Shown piece by piece: positions 21,749 to 31,900 of a DNA stretch of 64,000 bases. Position 1 is the first letter of the stretch, and the number at the start of each line of letters is the position of its first letter. The notes under the pieces were generated by a model. The model made no database searches and was not told the DNA's origin. It saw only the letters and a list, made by a program, of their open reading frames with translations. The translations under genes were made by a program, and so were the position numbers. Source of the stretch: Emiliania huxleyi CCMP1516 (Eukaryota; Haptophyta; Isochrysidales; Noelaerhabdaceae); assembly GCF_000372725.1 (NCBI RefSeq), contig NW_005200784.1, positions 880,994 through 944,993 of the forward strand. The letters are read 5' to 3'.

Positions 21749-24358
21749 ATGGCCTCGCTCCCAGCGCCCACGCGTTCTCTCGTCTCCCAGCTTCGCATCC
21801 TGTGGAGCGACATGAACTCGGCCCACCCGGGCGGGTCGCCCGCGCCCACCGAAGAGCTGGTCACCTACTCGCGCCGTTGCGGCGCCGAGATGTACCTGTG
21901 CGCCGAGGCGCTGCAGAGCGAGGTGGCGGCGGCGGCGGCGGCCGGCGGCGACCGGTCGGAGGAGGAGGAGCTCGAGGCGGAGCTGCAGCGCACCCAGTGG
22001 GCCACGTGCATCTGGGAGCTCGCGACGCTCATGCTCGTGCAGCGGCCCCTCGTCGCCGGCGAGTGCCTGCTTCCGTGGTGGCACCGCCACCTGTGCGACC
22101 CCATGGCCGAGGAGGCGGCGCACGGCCTGGTCGCCGCCGCGGCGCCCGAGGCGCAGGTTGCCTACTGGCCGACCCTCGCCGGCCTCGTCGCGCAAGGCAA
22201 GACGCGGCTGGCGGGCGACCTGCTGCGCGCGCACAGCGCCCTGCGCGCGGGCGGAGGGGACGGCGGCGGCGGCCTGCTCGCCTCGCGCTCGACGGCGCTG
22301 CTGCTGCGGCTCGACACGCTGCTCGACACCCTCCCGCGCCTGACCGAGCCCGAGATCTTCGACACTCACGACGAGGCGGCGGCGCCGTCGCTCGGCGCGC
22401 AAGAGGCGATGAGTTGCTTCCGGCTGCGGTGGCGCGTGTGGAGCGAGGACGTCGCGTCGCTGGTCGCCGACTTGGAGGCGGCGCCCGCGGGCGACGCGGA
22501 GGCGACGGCCATGTGCCGCGTCGCCCGCGTCCTCGCCTCCGCCGACGGCGCGCTGGGCGAGGCGTCCGGCGGCTCGTGGCACGGCGAGCTGGTGGGGCGG
22601 CTGCTGCTCGAGCAGCCGGTGCGGCTGCGCTGGCAGCTGTCGGGCGTCTTCTCGCCGCCGCCCGGGCCGGACGCCTTCGAGGCGTGCCCCTCCCCCCCCG
22701 AGAGACAGCACCCGCACCCCCCCGCGCGGCGGCGCCTCTCCTCTGCCCCCGTCTGTCGCCGGCCCCGCAGTGGCGCCTCGCCATCCGCCCACCCCTTCCG
22801 GCGGCCGCCCCCCCGCACCCCCGCACCTCCGCCCCCTCCGCCCACCCCGCCCATCCCGCCCCTCCGCCCCCTCCGCCCACCCCGCCCCCCCCGCCCCCCC
22901 CGCCCCCCCCGCCCTCCAGGCTTGCCTCGTCGCCCTCTTGCGCGACGATCCGTACGCCGCGATGGCTGCCATCCGGCAGGCCTTTGGCGACGGCTGGCTC
23001 ATCGCCCACCTCTGGGACCTGCTCTGCCGCGCGCGCGCCGTGCGCAGCGACCCGCTCGAGGGGTCGCCCCTCTCCCTCCGCCAGTACTTCCTCCTCCAGT
23101 ATGCAAAGGCCCTCGGCGGCGTGCCGCCGCTCTGGCAGCTCGCCGCCGCGTACGGCGCCGACGCCTCTCCCCAAGGCGCCGCCCCCGTCCACCGCACCGT
23201 CCTCGACGCGTCCTCGACGCGTCCCGTAGGCGGCGACCTCCTCTCCGAGCCCGGCGCCGCGGCCGAGGCGCGCGCGTGGCTGGGCGACCTCCTCCTCTCC
23301 GCCGCTCAGCACGACTCCGCCGCGCCGGCGGGCAGCACGCTGCACGCGCACAAGGTGCGCAAGCTGCTCGGCGTCTGCGAGAAGCTCGGCCTCACCGCCG
23401 CCGCCGACGCCGTCCTCCGCGCCCGCGGCGGCGCCTCGCGCGCGGTGAGCGACCCTCGGGCCCAAACCCGCCCCCCCTCCCTCGCCCCCCTCCGCCCGCC
23501 GCCGCGAGCCTCCGAGCGTCCGACACCTCTGAGCGCCTGTCATCACCTCTCGACCCCGCACGCAGGCGGCGCTCGGGTCGGACGTCGCTGTCGCCAAGCG
23601 AGCCTCGCTGCCGCTCGCCGACGGGCGCGCCGTCGAGCAGGCGCTGCTCGAGGACCTCGCCTCGCGCGCGCTCGACGAGGCGCTCGGCGGCGCCGGCGGC
23701 AGGGGCGGCGCCGGCGGCGCCGGCGAGGGCCCGTCGGCCGTCGCCGAGCTGCGCGCGATGCTCCGCTCGGGCGGCGTCGCCGGCCCCGACTACTACGCCG
23801 GCCCCGGCTGGCTGCCCGCGTACGTCGAGCTGCTCGAGCTGCTCGGCCGGATGCCCGCGGACGCGCCGCCGGCAGCCGCCCAGGCGGCGGCCCTGCGCGG
23901 GCTCCTCACCTCGCTCTGCGCCGCGCCCGCCGCGGCCTGCGTCGCCGCCGACGCACGCCCGGCCACCGCGCCGCTCCCCCTCTCCCGCCGGCTCCTCTCG
24001 CTGGCGTGCGGCCTCGACCCGCTCTCCTTGGCAGCGCTGGACCTCGCCGGGGAGGAGCCGCTCGCGCTGAGCTGCGCCGAGGCGTACTCGCTCCTCGCCC
24101 ACAACGAGCAGCTGCGCGCCTCGCAGCTCTACCGCCACGCGCCGGCCGAGGGCGCGCGAGAGCCGCGGCCCCGCGCCCCGCCGACCCGCGCCGACCCGCG
24201 ATCCCTCCCCCTTCTCTGCAGGCGCGGACTCGCGGCCGCACAGCCTCGCGCCCGACGAGCAGGCGCGGTCGGCCACGCTCGCCGCCTCGCTCGCCGCGGC
24301 GGTGCTGCGTGAGTCGGAGGCCGCCACGCCGCACGTGTGCTGGGCCGCGGGCTGCTGA
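21749..24358 (+). CDS. NUP85: Nucleoporin Nup85 (Y-complex scaffold of the nuclear pore)
   Basis: Proposed CDS join(21749..22681,22920..23444,23566..24151,24222..24358), 726 aa. Intron 1 uses a GC donor (GAG|GCGTGC) and CTCCAG acceptor; intron 2 a GTGAGC donor and CGCAG; intron 3 a GC donor (GAGG|GCGCGC) and CTGCAG; all keep frame. The sequence is almost entirely helical, as expected for the ACE1 fold: TQWATCIWELATLMLVQRPL, GWLIAHLWDLLCRARAV, REYFLLQ-type QYFLLQYAKALGGVPPLWQL, HKVRKLLGVCEKLGLTAAAD and the C-terminal LSCAEAYSLLAHNEQLRASQ. The match to recalled Nup85 is by arrangement and these motifs. Nup85 binds Seh1 and forms the short arm of the Y complex. A GTGAGT at 24308 within the last exon could be an alternative donor. 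Confidence 0.75.
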
Positions 24359-24846
24359 AAACGGGGGCCCAGCCGCGGCTGGGGCGGTGGCGCAGCGGCG
24401 GTGGGCGGCATGCACCGGCTGTGCTGCCGTGCTGCACGAGTGTGGAGAGTGGGAGGGACCACTCGGCGCGGGCGCGCGAGTACGTCGTTGGGGGGAGAAA
24501 ACAAATGTTCCAGTATTAGCAAGCTCAAAAAGAGGAGAACGACTTGCAAGTCCCGCCGCACACCAGCGGCGGCCCCGACGGCCGACGCCCCGTTCGCGTT
24601 CCACAAAAGGGCGCGCGGGGCTTTGTGTGTTACAAAAAAGGCTTTGCGTTGACGCTTTGAGATGATATCGATAAGGAGCGAGACTGAGGCAGCGCCCGAG
24701 GGAAAACAAAATTGAACGAATATCTTAGGGCCAAAGCCAGCCTCCCGCCCCCGCCCCCGCCCCCCGCCCGCCCGCCCGCCCGCCCGCCCGCCCGCCCGCC
24801 CGCCCGCCCCTCCCCGCCCCTCCCGCCCCTCCCCCTTTCCACCACC
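24359..24846. other. 3' flank of Nup85 with (CCCG)n tract
   Basis: No gene seen. A tandem (CCCG)n run of about 45 bp lies at 24764-24808 and is followed by C/T-rich DNA into which the next transposon inserted. Confidence 0.6.
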
Positions 24847-24999
24847 CCCCTCCCTAGAGCTGTTTAACATTAACTTTGGGCCTAACAGTTGCGCTATTGT
24901 TGGCTGAAATCCTCAACGTTGTTCAAGTGTTCACCCCAGCCCATGCTGTTACTGTTTGTTATTGTTGTTTACTGTTGTTCAGCGGCCAGCAAGCAGAAA

Positions 25000-25075
25000 A
25001 CGGCAAAAAACCGGGTAAACCCCGAAATACCTGAGATTTTCCGGGTATTTTCGGGTATTACCCGCACTGGACGCT
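25000..25075 (-). repeat. Palindromic GGGTA/TACCC repeat shared with 56028-56115
   Basis: CGGCAAAAAACCGGGTAAAC, CCGAAATACC and CGGGTATTTTCGGGTATTAC CCG resemble, in reverse complement, the unit at 56028-56115 (GCGGGTATTACCCGGGTATA). Both copies are inside hAT-like elements (24855-25753 and 55317-56241), so the two elements may share internal sequence. Confidence 0.6.
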
Positions 25076-25210
25076 GGAGATCGTCGTGGGACACTGCCAG
25101 GCCCTCCTTATTGTTGTTCAGCCGGCCTAACGAGTAACGTTAGCTACTATGCTACTGTTGTTGGGGAGCCCCACTGTTGTTCTGTTGTTACTGTTAACAC
25201 GCAACACTGT

Positions 25211-25719
25211 CTTAGGGTACCCCTAGGCTTAAAAGGGTGGGCCCTGGGGCGCCTGCGGCTTAAACGGCTTAAAACCTGCCCGGGCAGATTTTAAGAGCTG
25301 CTGGGCCGCCGATTCCTTAAACGGTCTTAAACGCTTAAACGGTGCGGGAGAGCTCCCGAGGTCGATGGTCCGGGAGGAGCTCCCGGTAGACGCCGGAGGC
25401 CGGGTAGCTGGCTACAATCAGCTAGCCTAGCAGCTAGCTGCACGCGTCCCCTATGCATAGTATGGCTCCTGCCAGTGCACCAGACTCTTACAGATGTGTC
25501 TTCAGAGGGGCGGGTTTTTGTGCCTAATAACGGCAGTATTGGAGAAAATGGCGCGGAACCCAGCGACGCATGGCCGGTGAGGCCGATTTTTAAACGGTCT
25601 TAAAAGAAGGACCCCCCGTGCCTGCAATCTCTTAAATGGTAATTTCAGCCCCCAAATCTCCTCATTTCTTAAAAGGTCTTAAAAAAATCCGGCCCTCAGA
25701 ACCCTAGGGGTACCCTAAG
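25211..25719. mobile_element. Non-autonomous DNA transposon with 8-bp TSD (inner, younger element)
   Basis: Perfect 17-bp TIRs CTTAGGGTACCCCTAGG (25211-25227) and complement (25703-25719), flanked by a perfect, non-repetitive 8-bp duplication AACACTGT (25203-25210 and 25720-25727). Internally there are many TTAAA(C/A)GG(T/C)TTAAA-type subterminal repeats. No coding capacity. The 8-bp TSD indicates hAT, P or a related class II superfamily. It sits inside the outer element, so it inserted later. Confidence 0.88.
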
Positions 25720-25894
25720 AACACTGTTCAGCTCCCAACGTTAAACAGCTCTACCCCTCCCCCACCACGCACCACCACCAGCACCCCCACAAGCCACAAC
25801 GCTCAACGGGTCGGTGATGGTGTCTCTCGAAGTCGAACGCGGTGTGTCCCGCTGATGGCGTGCGATGAAACGGACGTATCTTCACGGGCTCTAC

Positions 25895-26094
25895 TGTGAT
25901 GGGAGGACCGCACGCCGCCGCCACCACACAGGGATTTCGAAAGAAGGAAAGAAAGAAAACAGACAAGCCAAGGGAGGGATGGGAGCAGGGATAAAATAAA
26001 TAAATAAAACGGACACACCAAACCAGGGGTGGGAGAAGGGTCCCCACCTGCACGAGCAGGATCTTGTAAGGACGATCAGGGGACACAGGGGAAT
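25895..26094 (-). repeat. Dispersed repeat family 1, internally deleted copy
   Basis: On the minus strand it reads CCCCTGTGTCCCTGATCGTC, then TTTATTTATTTAT, then directly CCATCCCTCCCTTGGCTTGT and (CTTT)n, then AAATCCCTGTGTGGTGGCGG. The 5' and 3' ends of the family are present and the coding middle is absent. Confidence 0.75.
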
Positions 26095-26429
26095 TTGAGC
26101 CCGGGGTAACATCGAAATATACCTTCTCGCAGCTGCGAGACGAGCTTTCTCGGAGCGACAGCCTCAAAGAAAAAAGGGTGGATGGGTGTGGGGACGATCG
26201 CTGGTGAGGGGCGAGCGAGCGGCACATGGCCTGACAAAGAGAAAAAAATCGAAGTCTCGCGACGATATCGAATCTGACGAAAAATTACGACAAGTAAGCT
26301 CCTCTGAAAGTGGGGCACTTCAGAGGCAGAATTGACGTCAGTCTGTGGACTGTGCGCGTCGCCAGTACCTTCTCTCTCCTCCTCGTCGAACCCACCACCG
26401 TCCCCTTTCTCCTCCTATCTGTCTAGTGT

Positions 26430-26480
26430 GTGCCTGCTGGGGGAGCAGACGGCTTCGTTACGAAGCTGCCCCCAGCAGGC
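26430..26480. repeat. Perfect/near-perfect palindrome
   Basis: GCCTGCTGGGGGAGCAGACG GCTTCGTTACGAAGC TGCCCCCAGCAGGC: CCTGCTGGGGG is complementary to CCCCCAGCAGG, and a second nested palindrome GCTTCG/CGAAGC surrounds a short loop. It lies about 110 bp upstream of the coiled-coil gene start; it could act in the 5' UTR or promoter, or be a chance transposon relic. Confidence 0.6.
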
Positions 26481-26587
26481 GTCTTGACGCGTATCAAAAT
26501 TCTTCCCTAGAAAGAGGCTTCCGGAAATTCTTCTTCGCGGCTGGTGCTCAAACGCCGCTCACAACGACTCCAGGCGGCGGGACAGCG

Positions 26588-28399
26588 ATGGATCCTGTCG
26601 AGCTCCTCGATCGGCAGCTCCAGGCGCTCAGCGCCCCGGTCGACGGCGACGCCGCTCACGCAGAGCTCCAGGAGGCGCGGCGGCTCATCGCGGAGCGCGA
26701 CGAGGACATCCGGTCGTACGAGGGCCAGGTCAACTCGCTCGAGGCGGAGCGGCGAGGCCTGCGCGCCGACGCGGCGGCGGCGCGAGAGGAGGCCAGCCTG
26801 CTGGCGAGCGCCGCCGAGGCGGGCGAGGCGGCCACCGCCGAGCTGCAGCGGCAAGTGTCGCGCGCCGAGGCGGACGCGCGGCAAGTGCCGCGGCTGGTTT
26901 CGGCGCTCGCGCGGCTCGCGCTCGAGGGGCAGCTGCTCACGCGCGCGGTTGCGGACGCCGAGGCGGAGACGCAGGAGGCGGCTCGCGAGCGGACAGAGCT
27001 GTCGGCCTCGCTCGCGCTCGCGCAGCAGCGGGGAAACGGCGAGGCGGCGGCGCGGGCGGCGCAGGAGCGCGCCGAGTCGGAGCGGCTGCTGGCCGAGGAG
27101 CGGCGCGCCGGCGCGCGACTCCGCGGCTCGAACCAGGCGCTGGAGGAGAAGCTTGCGGCGGTGGCGGAGCAGCTGGTGAGCGAGCGCGCCTCCCTGGGGT
27201 CGGTGCGCGCGCAGGCGGTGGAGGACGCTGCGAGGGTCGGCTCGCTGGAGGTGAGGCTGCAGGCGAGCGACGAGGCGCTGGCGGCGGCGCGGGACGCGCT
27301 GGTGGCCGCGCAGGCCGACGCGGCGGCCGACGCGCGGGCTGCGGCGCGGCACGAGGCGGAGGCGATCCGGCTGGCCGTCCGTGTGGAGGCGCTCGAGCTG
27401 GCCGCGGGGCGGAGCGAGCGGGCGGCGGCGGTGCGCGGCGACGCCGAGGCGGAGGCGCGGGAGGCGGCGCAGGGCGCGGCCCGCGAGGTCGAGACCCTCC
27501 GCGCTGCGGCCAGCGCCGCGCGGGAGCTGGCCGAGTCTGCCGCAGAGAGCGCTGCGCGCGGGCACGCGGCGGAGCTGGCCCGGGCGAGAGAGGCGCACGC
27601 CAAGGAGGTGGAGGAGCTGCGCGTGCGGTGCGCCGACCTGGCGAGCGCCGCGAGCGCCGCGAGCGTGCGCGTGAGCAAGGCCGAGGCGGAGGCGCGCCGG
27701 CTCGGCCGGGCGGAGCGGCAGGGCGCCGGGCTCGAGGCGCGCGTGCGGCACCTCGAGGCGGAGCTCAAGAAGAAGTCGGAGATGGCGGAGCGGCTGCTGC
27801 GCCGCCGGAGCTCGTACGCCGCGCCGCCGCCGGCCGCGCTGCCCCCCGCCCTGGTCGGCGATTTGCTCGACCTCGACGCACCCGACTTGCCGCCGCAGCC
27901 GCTCGCGCCGCCGCCGGTCGCGACGCCGGCGCTCGCCACGCCGGCGAGCGCCGCCGCCGCCGCCCCGACGCCCAAGGGGGCGCCCTCGCCGCCCTTCAGC
28001 CTCGACGCCGTCCTCGCGGGCGCGCCGGCGGAGCCCGCCGCCGCCACTCTCTCCTCCCGCCCGGCCAGCGAGGCTGGCGAGGGAGCAGCGCCCGACGGGC
28101 CGCTAAAGGCCTTCCGGATGCCGACGCAGACGGCCGCGGCCGCAGACAAGGAGAACACGGCGGCTGCGGCGGCGGCGCGTGCGCGTGGCGCGGCCGCGAA
28201 GCCACCGCACGGGTCGCACCGCCGGGACCCGTCGCCGCTTCCGGGCGGGAGCACGCACGGGCGCGTGGGCGCGGCCGCGGTCTCCGGCCCACGGCCCGCG
28301 TCGGAGCAGCGGCGCCGGTGCAGCTTCCGCGAGGTGCCCTCGCGCTACAGGTCCCCGAGCATGCGCAGTGTCGCGCACGCTTCCGGCCAGGGCCGATGA
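26588..28399 (+). CDS. Long coiled-coil protein with C-terminal disordered tail
   Basis: Single exon, 603 aa, start MDPVELLDRQLQALSAPV. Residues about 20-400 are an Ala/Glu/Arg heptad-type coiled coil (AELQEARRLIAERDEDIRSY ... HLEAELKKKSEMAERLLRRR). The tail from about 415 is Pro/Ala-rich and carries DLLDLDAPDL, which matches the clathrin-box consensus (L-hydrophobic-x-hydrophobic-D/E), and DKENTA, which contains a KEN sequence of the type recognised by APC/C. The end is basic with RDPSPLPGGSTHG and SFREVPSRYRSPSMR, possible phosphorylation sites. The family is not recognised; a cytoskeletal, trafficking or centrosome-like scaffold is plausible but unproven. The extreme GC content makes long antisense frames, which I left out. 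Confidence 0.72.
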   Translation: MDPVELLDRQLQALSAPVDGDAAHAELQEARRLIAERDEDIRSYEGQVNSLEAERRGLRADAAAAREEASLLASAAEAGEAATAELQRQVSRAEADARQVPRLVSALARLALEGQLLTRAVADAEAETQEAARERTELSASLALAQQRGNGEAAARAAQERAESERLLAEERRAGARLRGSNQALEEKLAAVAEQLVSERASLGSVRAQAVEDAARVGSLEVRLQASDEALAAARDALVAAQADAAADARAAARHEAEAIRLAVRVEALELAAGRSERAAAVRGDAEAEAREAAQGAAREVETLRAAASAARELAESAAESAARGHAAELARAREAHAKEVEELRVRCADLASAASAASVRVSKAEAEARRLGRAERQGAGLEARVRHLEAELKKKSEMAERLLRRRSSYAAPPPAALPPALVGDLLDLDAPDLPPQPLAPPPVATPALATPASAAAAAPTPKGAPSPPFSLDAVLAGAPAEPAAATLSSRPASEAGEGAAPDGPLKAFRMPTQTAAAADKENTAAAAAARARGAAAKPPHGSHRRDPSPLPGGSTHGRVGAAAVSGPRPASEQRRRCSFREVPSRYRSPSMRSVAHASGQGR

Positions 28400-28930
28400 G
28401 AAAGCTGGCGCGTTTGTGCGGAAAATGGGAACCGGTGGGAGGCCGGCCCCGCGTCAGGAGCTCTGCTGCCTTTGGAGGGCCAGTGCGCGCGCGGGACAGT
28501 ACCTTGGAGTGTGAAGGCTTCGTAGCCCTCCGGTCTACTAAGTCGTCCGGAGGGCTGGAGCCAGGTCATTCATTAATGCGCGCGGGAGGGCCCAGTGCGG
28601 TGGAGGGAACCGTCAACTGACATCTGACTCCCCCCCCCCCCGCCCCCGACCGCCCCGTGTGTGTGTGCCGCCGTGTGGCCGTGCCCGTGTTGGCTGCCCC
28701 GGGCGCGTCGAGATTCGCATCGGTGGCTTTCTGTTTTAAGTGTTATTGAATTATGGCTAGTTCCGTCTTCCGCAATATACTGTATTGCGCCGAGACGCGA
28801 GAGAGTCGAGACAGCAGACACGCTCGTAATCTGTGAAAACGTCCAACGGAGCTCCGTGTTGCTCCCCCAGCCACATCGGGGCATGCACAGATCGCATGCT
28901 ATGGTCGAGTCTGTCCGGCCCGGTCATGCT
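28400..28930. other. Intergenic region between convergent genes
   Basis: 3' flanks of the coiled-coil gene (+) and the giant receptor gene (-). It contains a poly-C tract at 28630-28641 and an inverted pair GGAGGGCT-type near 28505-28557. No gene seen. Confidence 0.6.
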
Positions 28931-31900
28931 CTAGTTTAGATAGCGAAGGCTGCTGAAGGAGCCGTGAGCGGTCGATGCCTCAACAAGTGAGTCGTCTTGC
29001 TCCTCTTCGCGCGCGTCGCTGGAGCCGCGGCGCTGCCGGAGCCGAGCCACCGCTATGCGGCGGAGAAGGAGCTGCCACTGTCGCTCGAGCGGCCCCGCGT
29101 CGCACGGCACGGCTCCCATGCCGCGCAGCACTTGGCGCAAGCTCACCTTGCGGTGCTCCTCCGACGAGTAGAGCGGCACCGCCACCGTGTCGTAGAGCTT
29201 GTACGGCGACCGCTGCAGCACCTGCGGCGTCTGCTGGAAAAAGTTGCGGAACGGAACGCCGCCGCAGATGGGGTCCTGCTCGTGGACCATGGCGATGGTG
29301 ATGCGTCGGTCCATCGCCGCTTGCACGAGGCGCGCGACGGCGCCGCCGGCGTCCAGGAAGGTCTTATCGTTCAGGTAGAGGAGAAGGACGTTGTATCCCT
29401 CGAGCGGGGCCGCGCTGGCTCCCTCGAGCGCCACCTCCGCATCGCGGATCGCGACATCCTCGGCGCTGGCGGTAGAGCCGCGCCCCTCCCCCGCCGCATT
29501 CTTGAGCTCCCTTGCAATGCCGACGGCGCCCTGGTTGTCGCGGCACACGAGGATGGTGACGGGGCCGCTGAAGGCACAGGGCCCCGGTTGGCGAGGGACC
29601 ATTACTCCTGCAGCAAGCTCGGCCGGGCAGCTCGCGTAGTAAGGAGAGTGCAGCAGCATGCGCAGCGCAACAGCCTTGAGCGACTCGAGCTGAAAGGCGT
29701 TCACCCGCACCCACACGATCGGATCCACCCCGAAGATGCGCGCGAGCATCTGATCTGGCCCGCAGTAGGAAGGATAGGCCGCGGGGGCGACGTCGACGCA
29801 GTTCGCGCGGCATTCGTCCATCAACACCGCGAGCGAGGCGCCGCCCTTTGTGGTGTCGGCCTCGTACACAGGGATGAAGGGCCGATCCGAGGCGAGCGCC
29901 GCGTACAGCTCGCGGCGGCAGTTCGGGCTTTTGAAGTAGCCGGTCGAGAGAAAGGAGATGAAGGTGGCGGCATCGGCCACCGACTCCTCCAGCCTGCCTA
30001 AGTCGCTGAGGCAATCCACGTCTAGCCAGATCCGGACGCCGGGCAGCAGCAGCTGCAGCTGGCGCACGAGGGTGTGCGTCTGGTCCTGGCCGGTGCCCCA
30101 GGTGTGCGAGATGAACGCGTGGAAGTGGGATGTGAGCGGCAGTTCGAGAACTGGGGGACGGCCGGTCGAGGCAAGTCGGATCGTCGGTGCGCGGACGGCG
30201 GTGGCGGTCCTCAAGAGGATGACGAGCAGCGACACGGCGAGCATTGAGGCGGTGAGCGCGATGACAAACTCGCTCGCGCTGCGCGAGCTGTCGATGCCGA
30301 CGAGTCGATAGCACTGTGCGTCGTCGTCGCAAAGCTGGATCACGGTGCCGAGGCAGAAGCAGCACATGAGCAACAGGTTGGCGGTGCACGCGAGGTAGAG
30401 GTCGTCGGCACGCTTGAAGGGCCGTGCGAGGGCGAGGGCGGCGAGGTAGAGGCCCGAGACGACAGAGGCGACAACGAGGCGGAGCAACTTGCTCGATCCT
30501 TCGTCTGTCTGGATGAAGAGCACTAGCGAGGCGAGGAAGATCTTGCGGCCTATATCGACGACCTCCCAGAAGAGGAAGCGCGGGTCGTAGTCGCGCCAGA
30601 GGAAGCGGCAAGCTCGGGCGAGGGAGCTGCTGCGCTGGGCCCGCAGCTCCGAGCGGATCGAAAGCAGCAGCGCGAGGAAAGAGAAAGGGACGAGCACAGG
30701 CCAGAGGACGAAGAAGGCCCAAAAGTAGGCGTCGAGGCCGCGGTACTCGTCGTCGTCGGCGCTGCAGAGCACGTCGAGGTCGGCCACGAGGTAGCTGCGC
30801 CTCTCATCGGTAAACACGTCGATGTTAAACGACTCACACTGCTTCGCCTTGAAGATGGAGCGCGAGACGGAGGGCAGCACAAGGTAGGCGACGAGGATCG
30901 CCCAGTAGAGCAACCGGCTCTTCGTCGATCGGACAACGTCGCGTTGGACGGCGTCGGGGCGACCCATGAGTAGCCACACCGCGAGCGCGTGAAAGGCGAG
31001 GGCGGCGCCTCCGAGTAGGACAAGCAGGACGGGCCAGAGGGCGGCGAGCAAGAGCCGGTCTCGCATTGAGCCAATGCAGGCATCCGGGTAGGTGAGGCCG
31101 AGGAGGTCGAAGCTGATTGAGTCCAAGAAGTCCGTCCAGCGCGTAAAGTCCTCGTGGAGGCGGACGCCGTAGACGGGGCCGAGTGTCGCAGCGACCTGGT
31201 AGAAGCTGATTAGGAGCTTGAACTTGGGCTGGACGCCAACGCGCGCGTCGATGAAGGCGAGCCAGTGCGTAACGCGATCACCAAAGCGGCCCCACGCCTC
31301 GATGCGGGCGAGCGTGCAGTACATGAGGTAAGCTGTCCCAGCGAGGGCAAAGATGACTGCTGCTAAGATGCCGAAGCGCCCCGTCGTCGGGCAGTCCTCG
31401 CAGCCTCCCACCGAGCGGCTGAAGTACTGCTCGTCGCTCACGCACCACTCGCAGAGCGGGCCGGTGTGGCCAAGGTCGCAGCCTGGGCCGGCGCCGCCAG
31501 ACGCCGCGAGGCGGCGGCGGGAGGTCTCCGTCGCGCCGCCCGAGCCGCTGCAGTGGTCGGAGGCGTCGCACTCGTGAATCTCGGTGGTGAGGGGCGAGGC
31601 GCGCCAGTAGTCGCGCTGGACGCCGAGGGACTCGAGGGTGGTGTTGGCCGCGCAGTTGGCGTTCGGCGGGCACGCTTTACAGTGCTCGGTCGGGAAGCGG
31701 AAGATGTCATCCGGAAGGGCGCTCGCGTCCTGCAGGTAGAAGCCCTCCTTGCAGATGGAGCAGGTGGCGTCGCCGCTCTTGGAGCTGGTAGGGTAAGGGC
31801 AGGGGGTACACTGGGAGAGGCCATCGCTCGCCGCGTAGGTGCCCGCCTCGCACTCCTCGCACTCGGTGGAGGAGGCTGCGAAGCGTCCGGTCGGGCACAA

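Larger units (their letters stand above)
24855..25753. mobile_element. Non-autonomous hAT-like DNA transposon (outer element of a nested pair)
   Basis: Perfect 14-bp terminal inverted repeats TAGAGCTGTTTAAC (24855-24868) and their complement (25740-25753) are flanked by an 8-bp direct repeat CCCCTCCC (24847-24854 and 25754-25761). An 8-bp duplication plus a TIR starting T-A-G-A-G fits the hAT superfamily. The flank is C-rich, so the duplication alone would be weak, but together with the TIRs it is convincing. There is no transposase ORF. A second element (25211-25719) is inserted inside; without it this element is about 380 bp. Confidence 0.8.
25762..26587. other. 5' flank of the coiled-coil gene, with a family 1 repeat copy
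   Basis: 25895-26094 is a minus-strand copy of repeat family 1 (next entry). The remainder has no recognised gene. Near 26430-26480 the sequence CTGCTGGGGGAGCAGACGGC TTCGTTACGAAGCTGCCCCCAGCAG forms a strong imperfect palindrome. Confidence 0.5.

Noticed and set aside
24763..24808. (CCCG)n run considered as a CRISPR-like or minisatellite array
   Set aside because: It is a simple 4-bp tandem repeat with no spacers, in a eukaryotic nuclear context.
27640..28620. 330-codon plus ORF and long antisense ORFs over the coiled-coil gene
   Set aside because: They overlap the 26588-28399 reading frame, which has clear heptad structure; the others are Arg/Ala-rich frames typical of shadows.
29360..30722. 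452-codon shifted minus-strand ORF within the receptor gene
   Set aside because: It overlaps the TIR/membrane frame in a different phase and shows only Arg/Pro-rich content.
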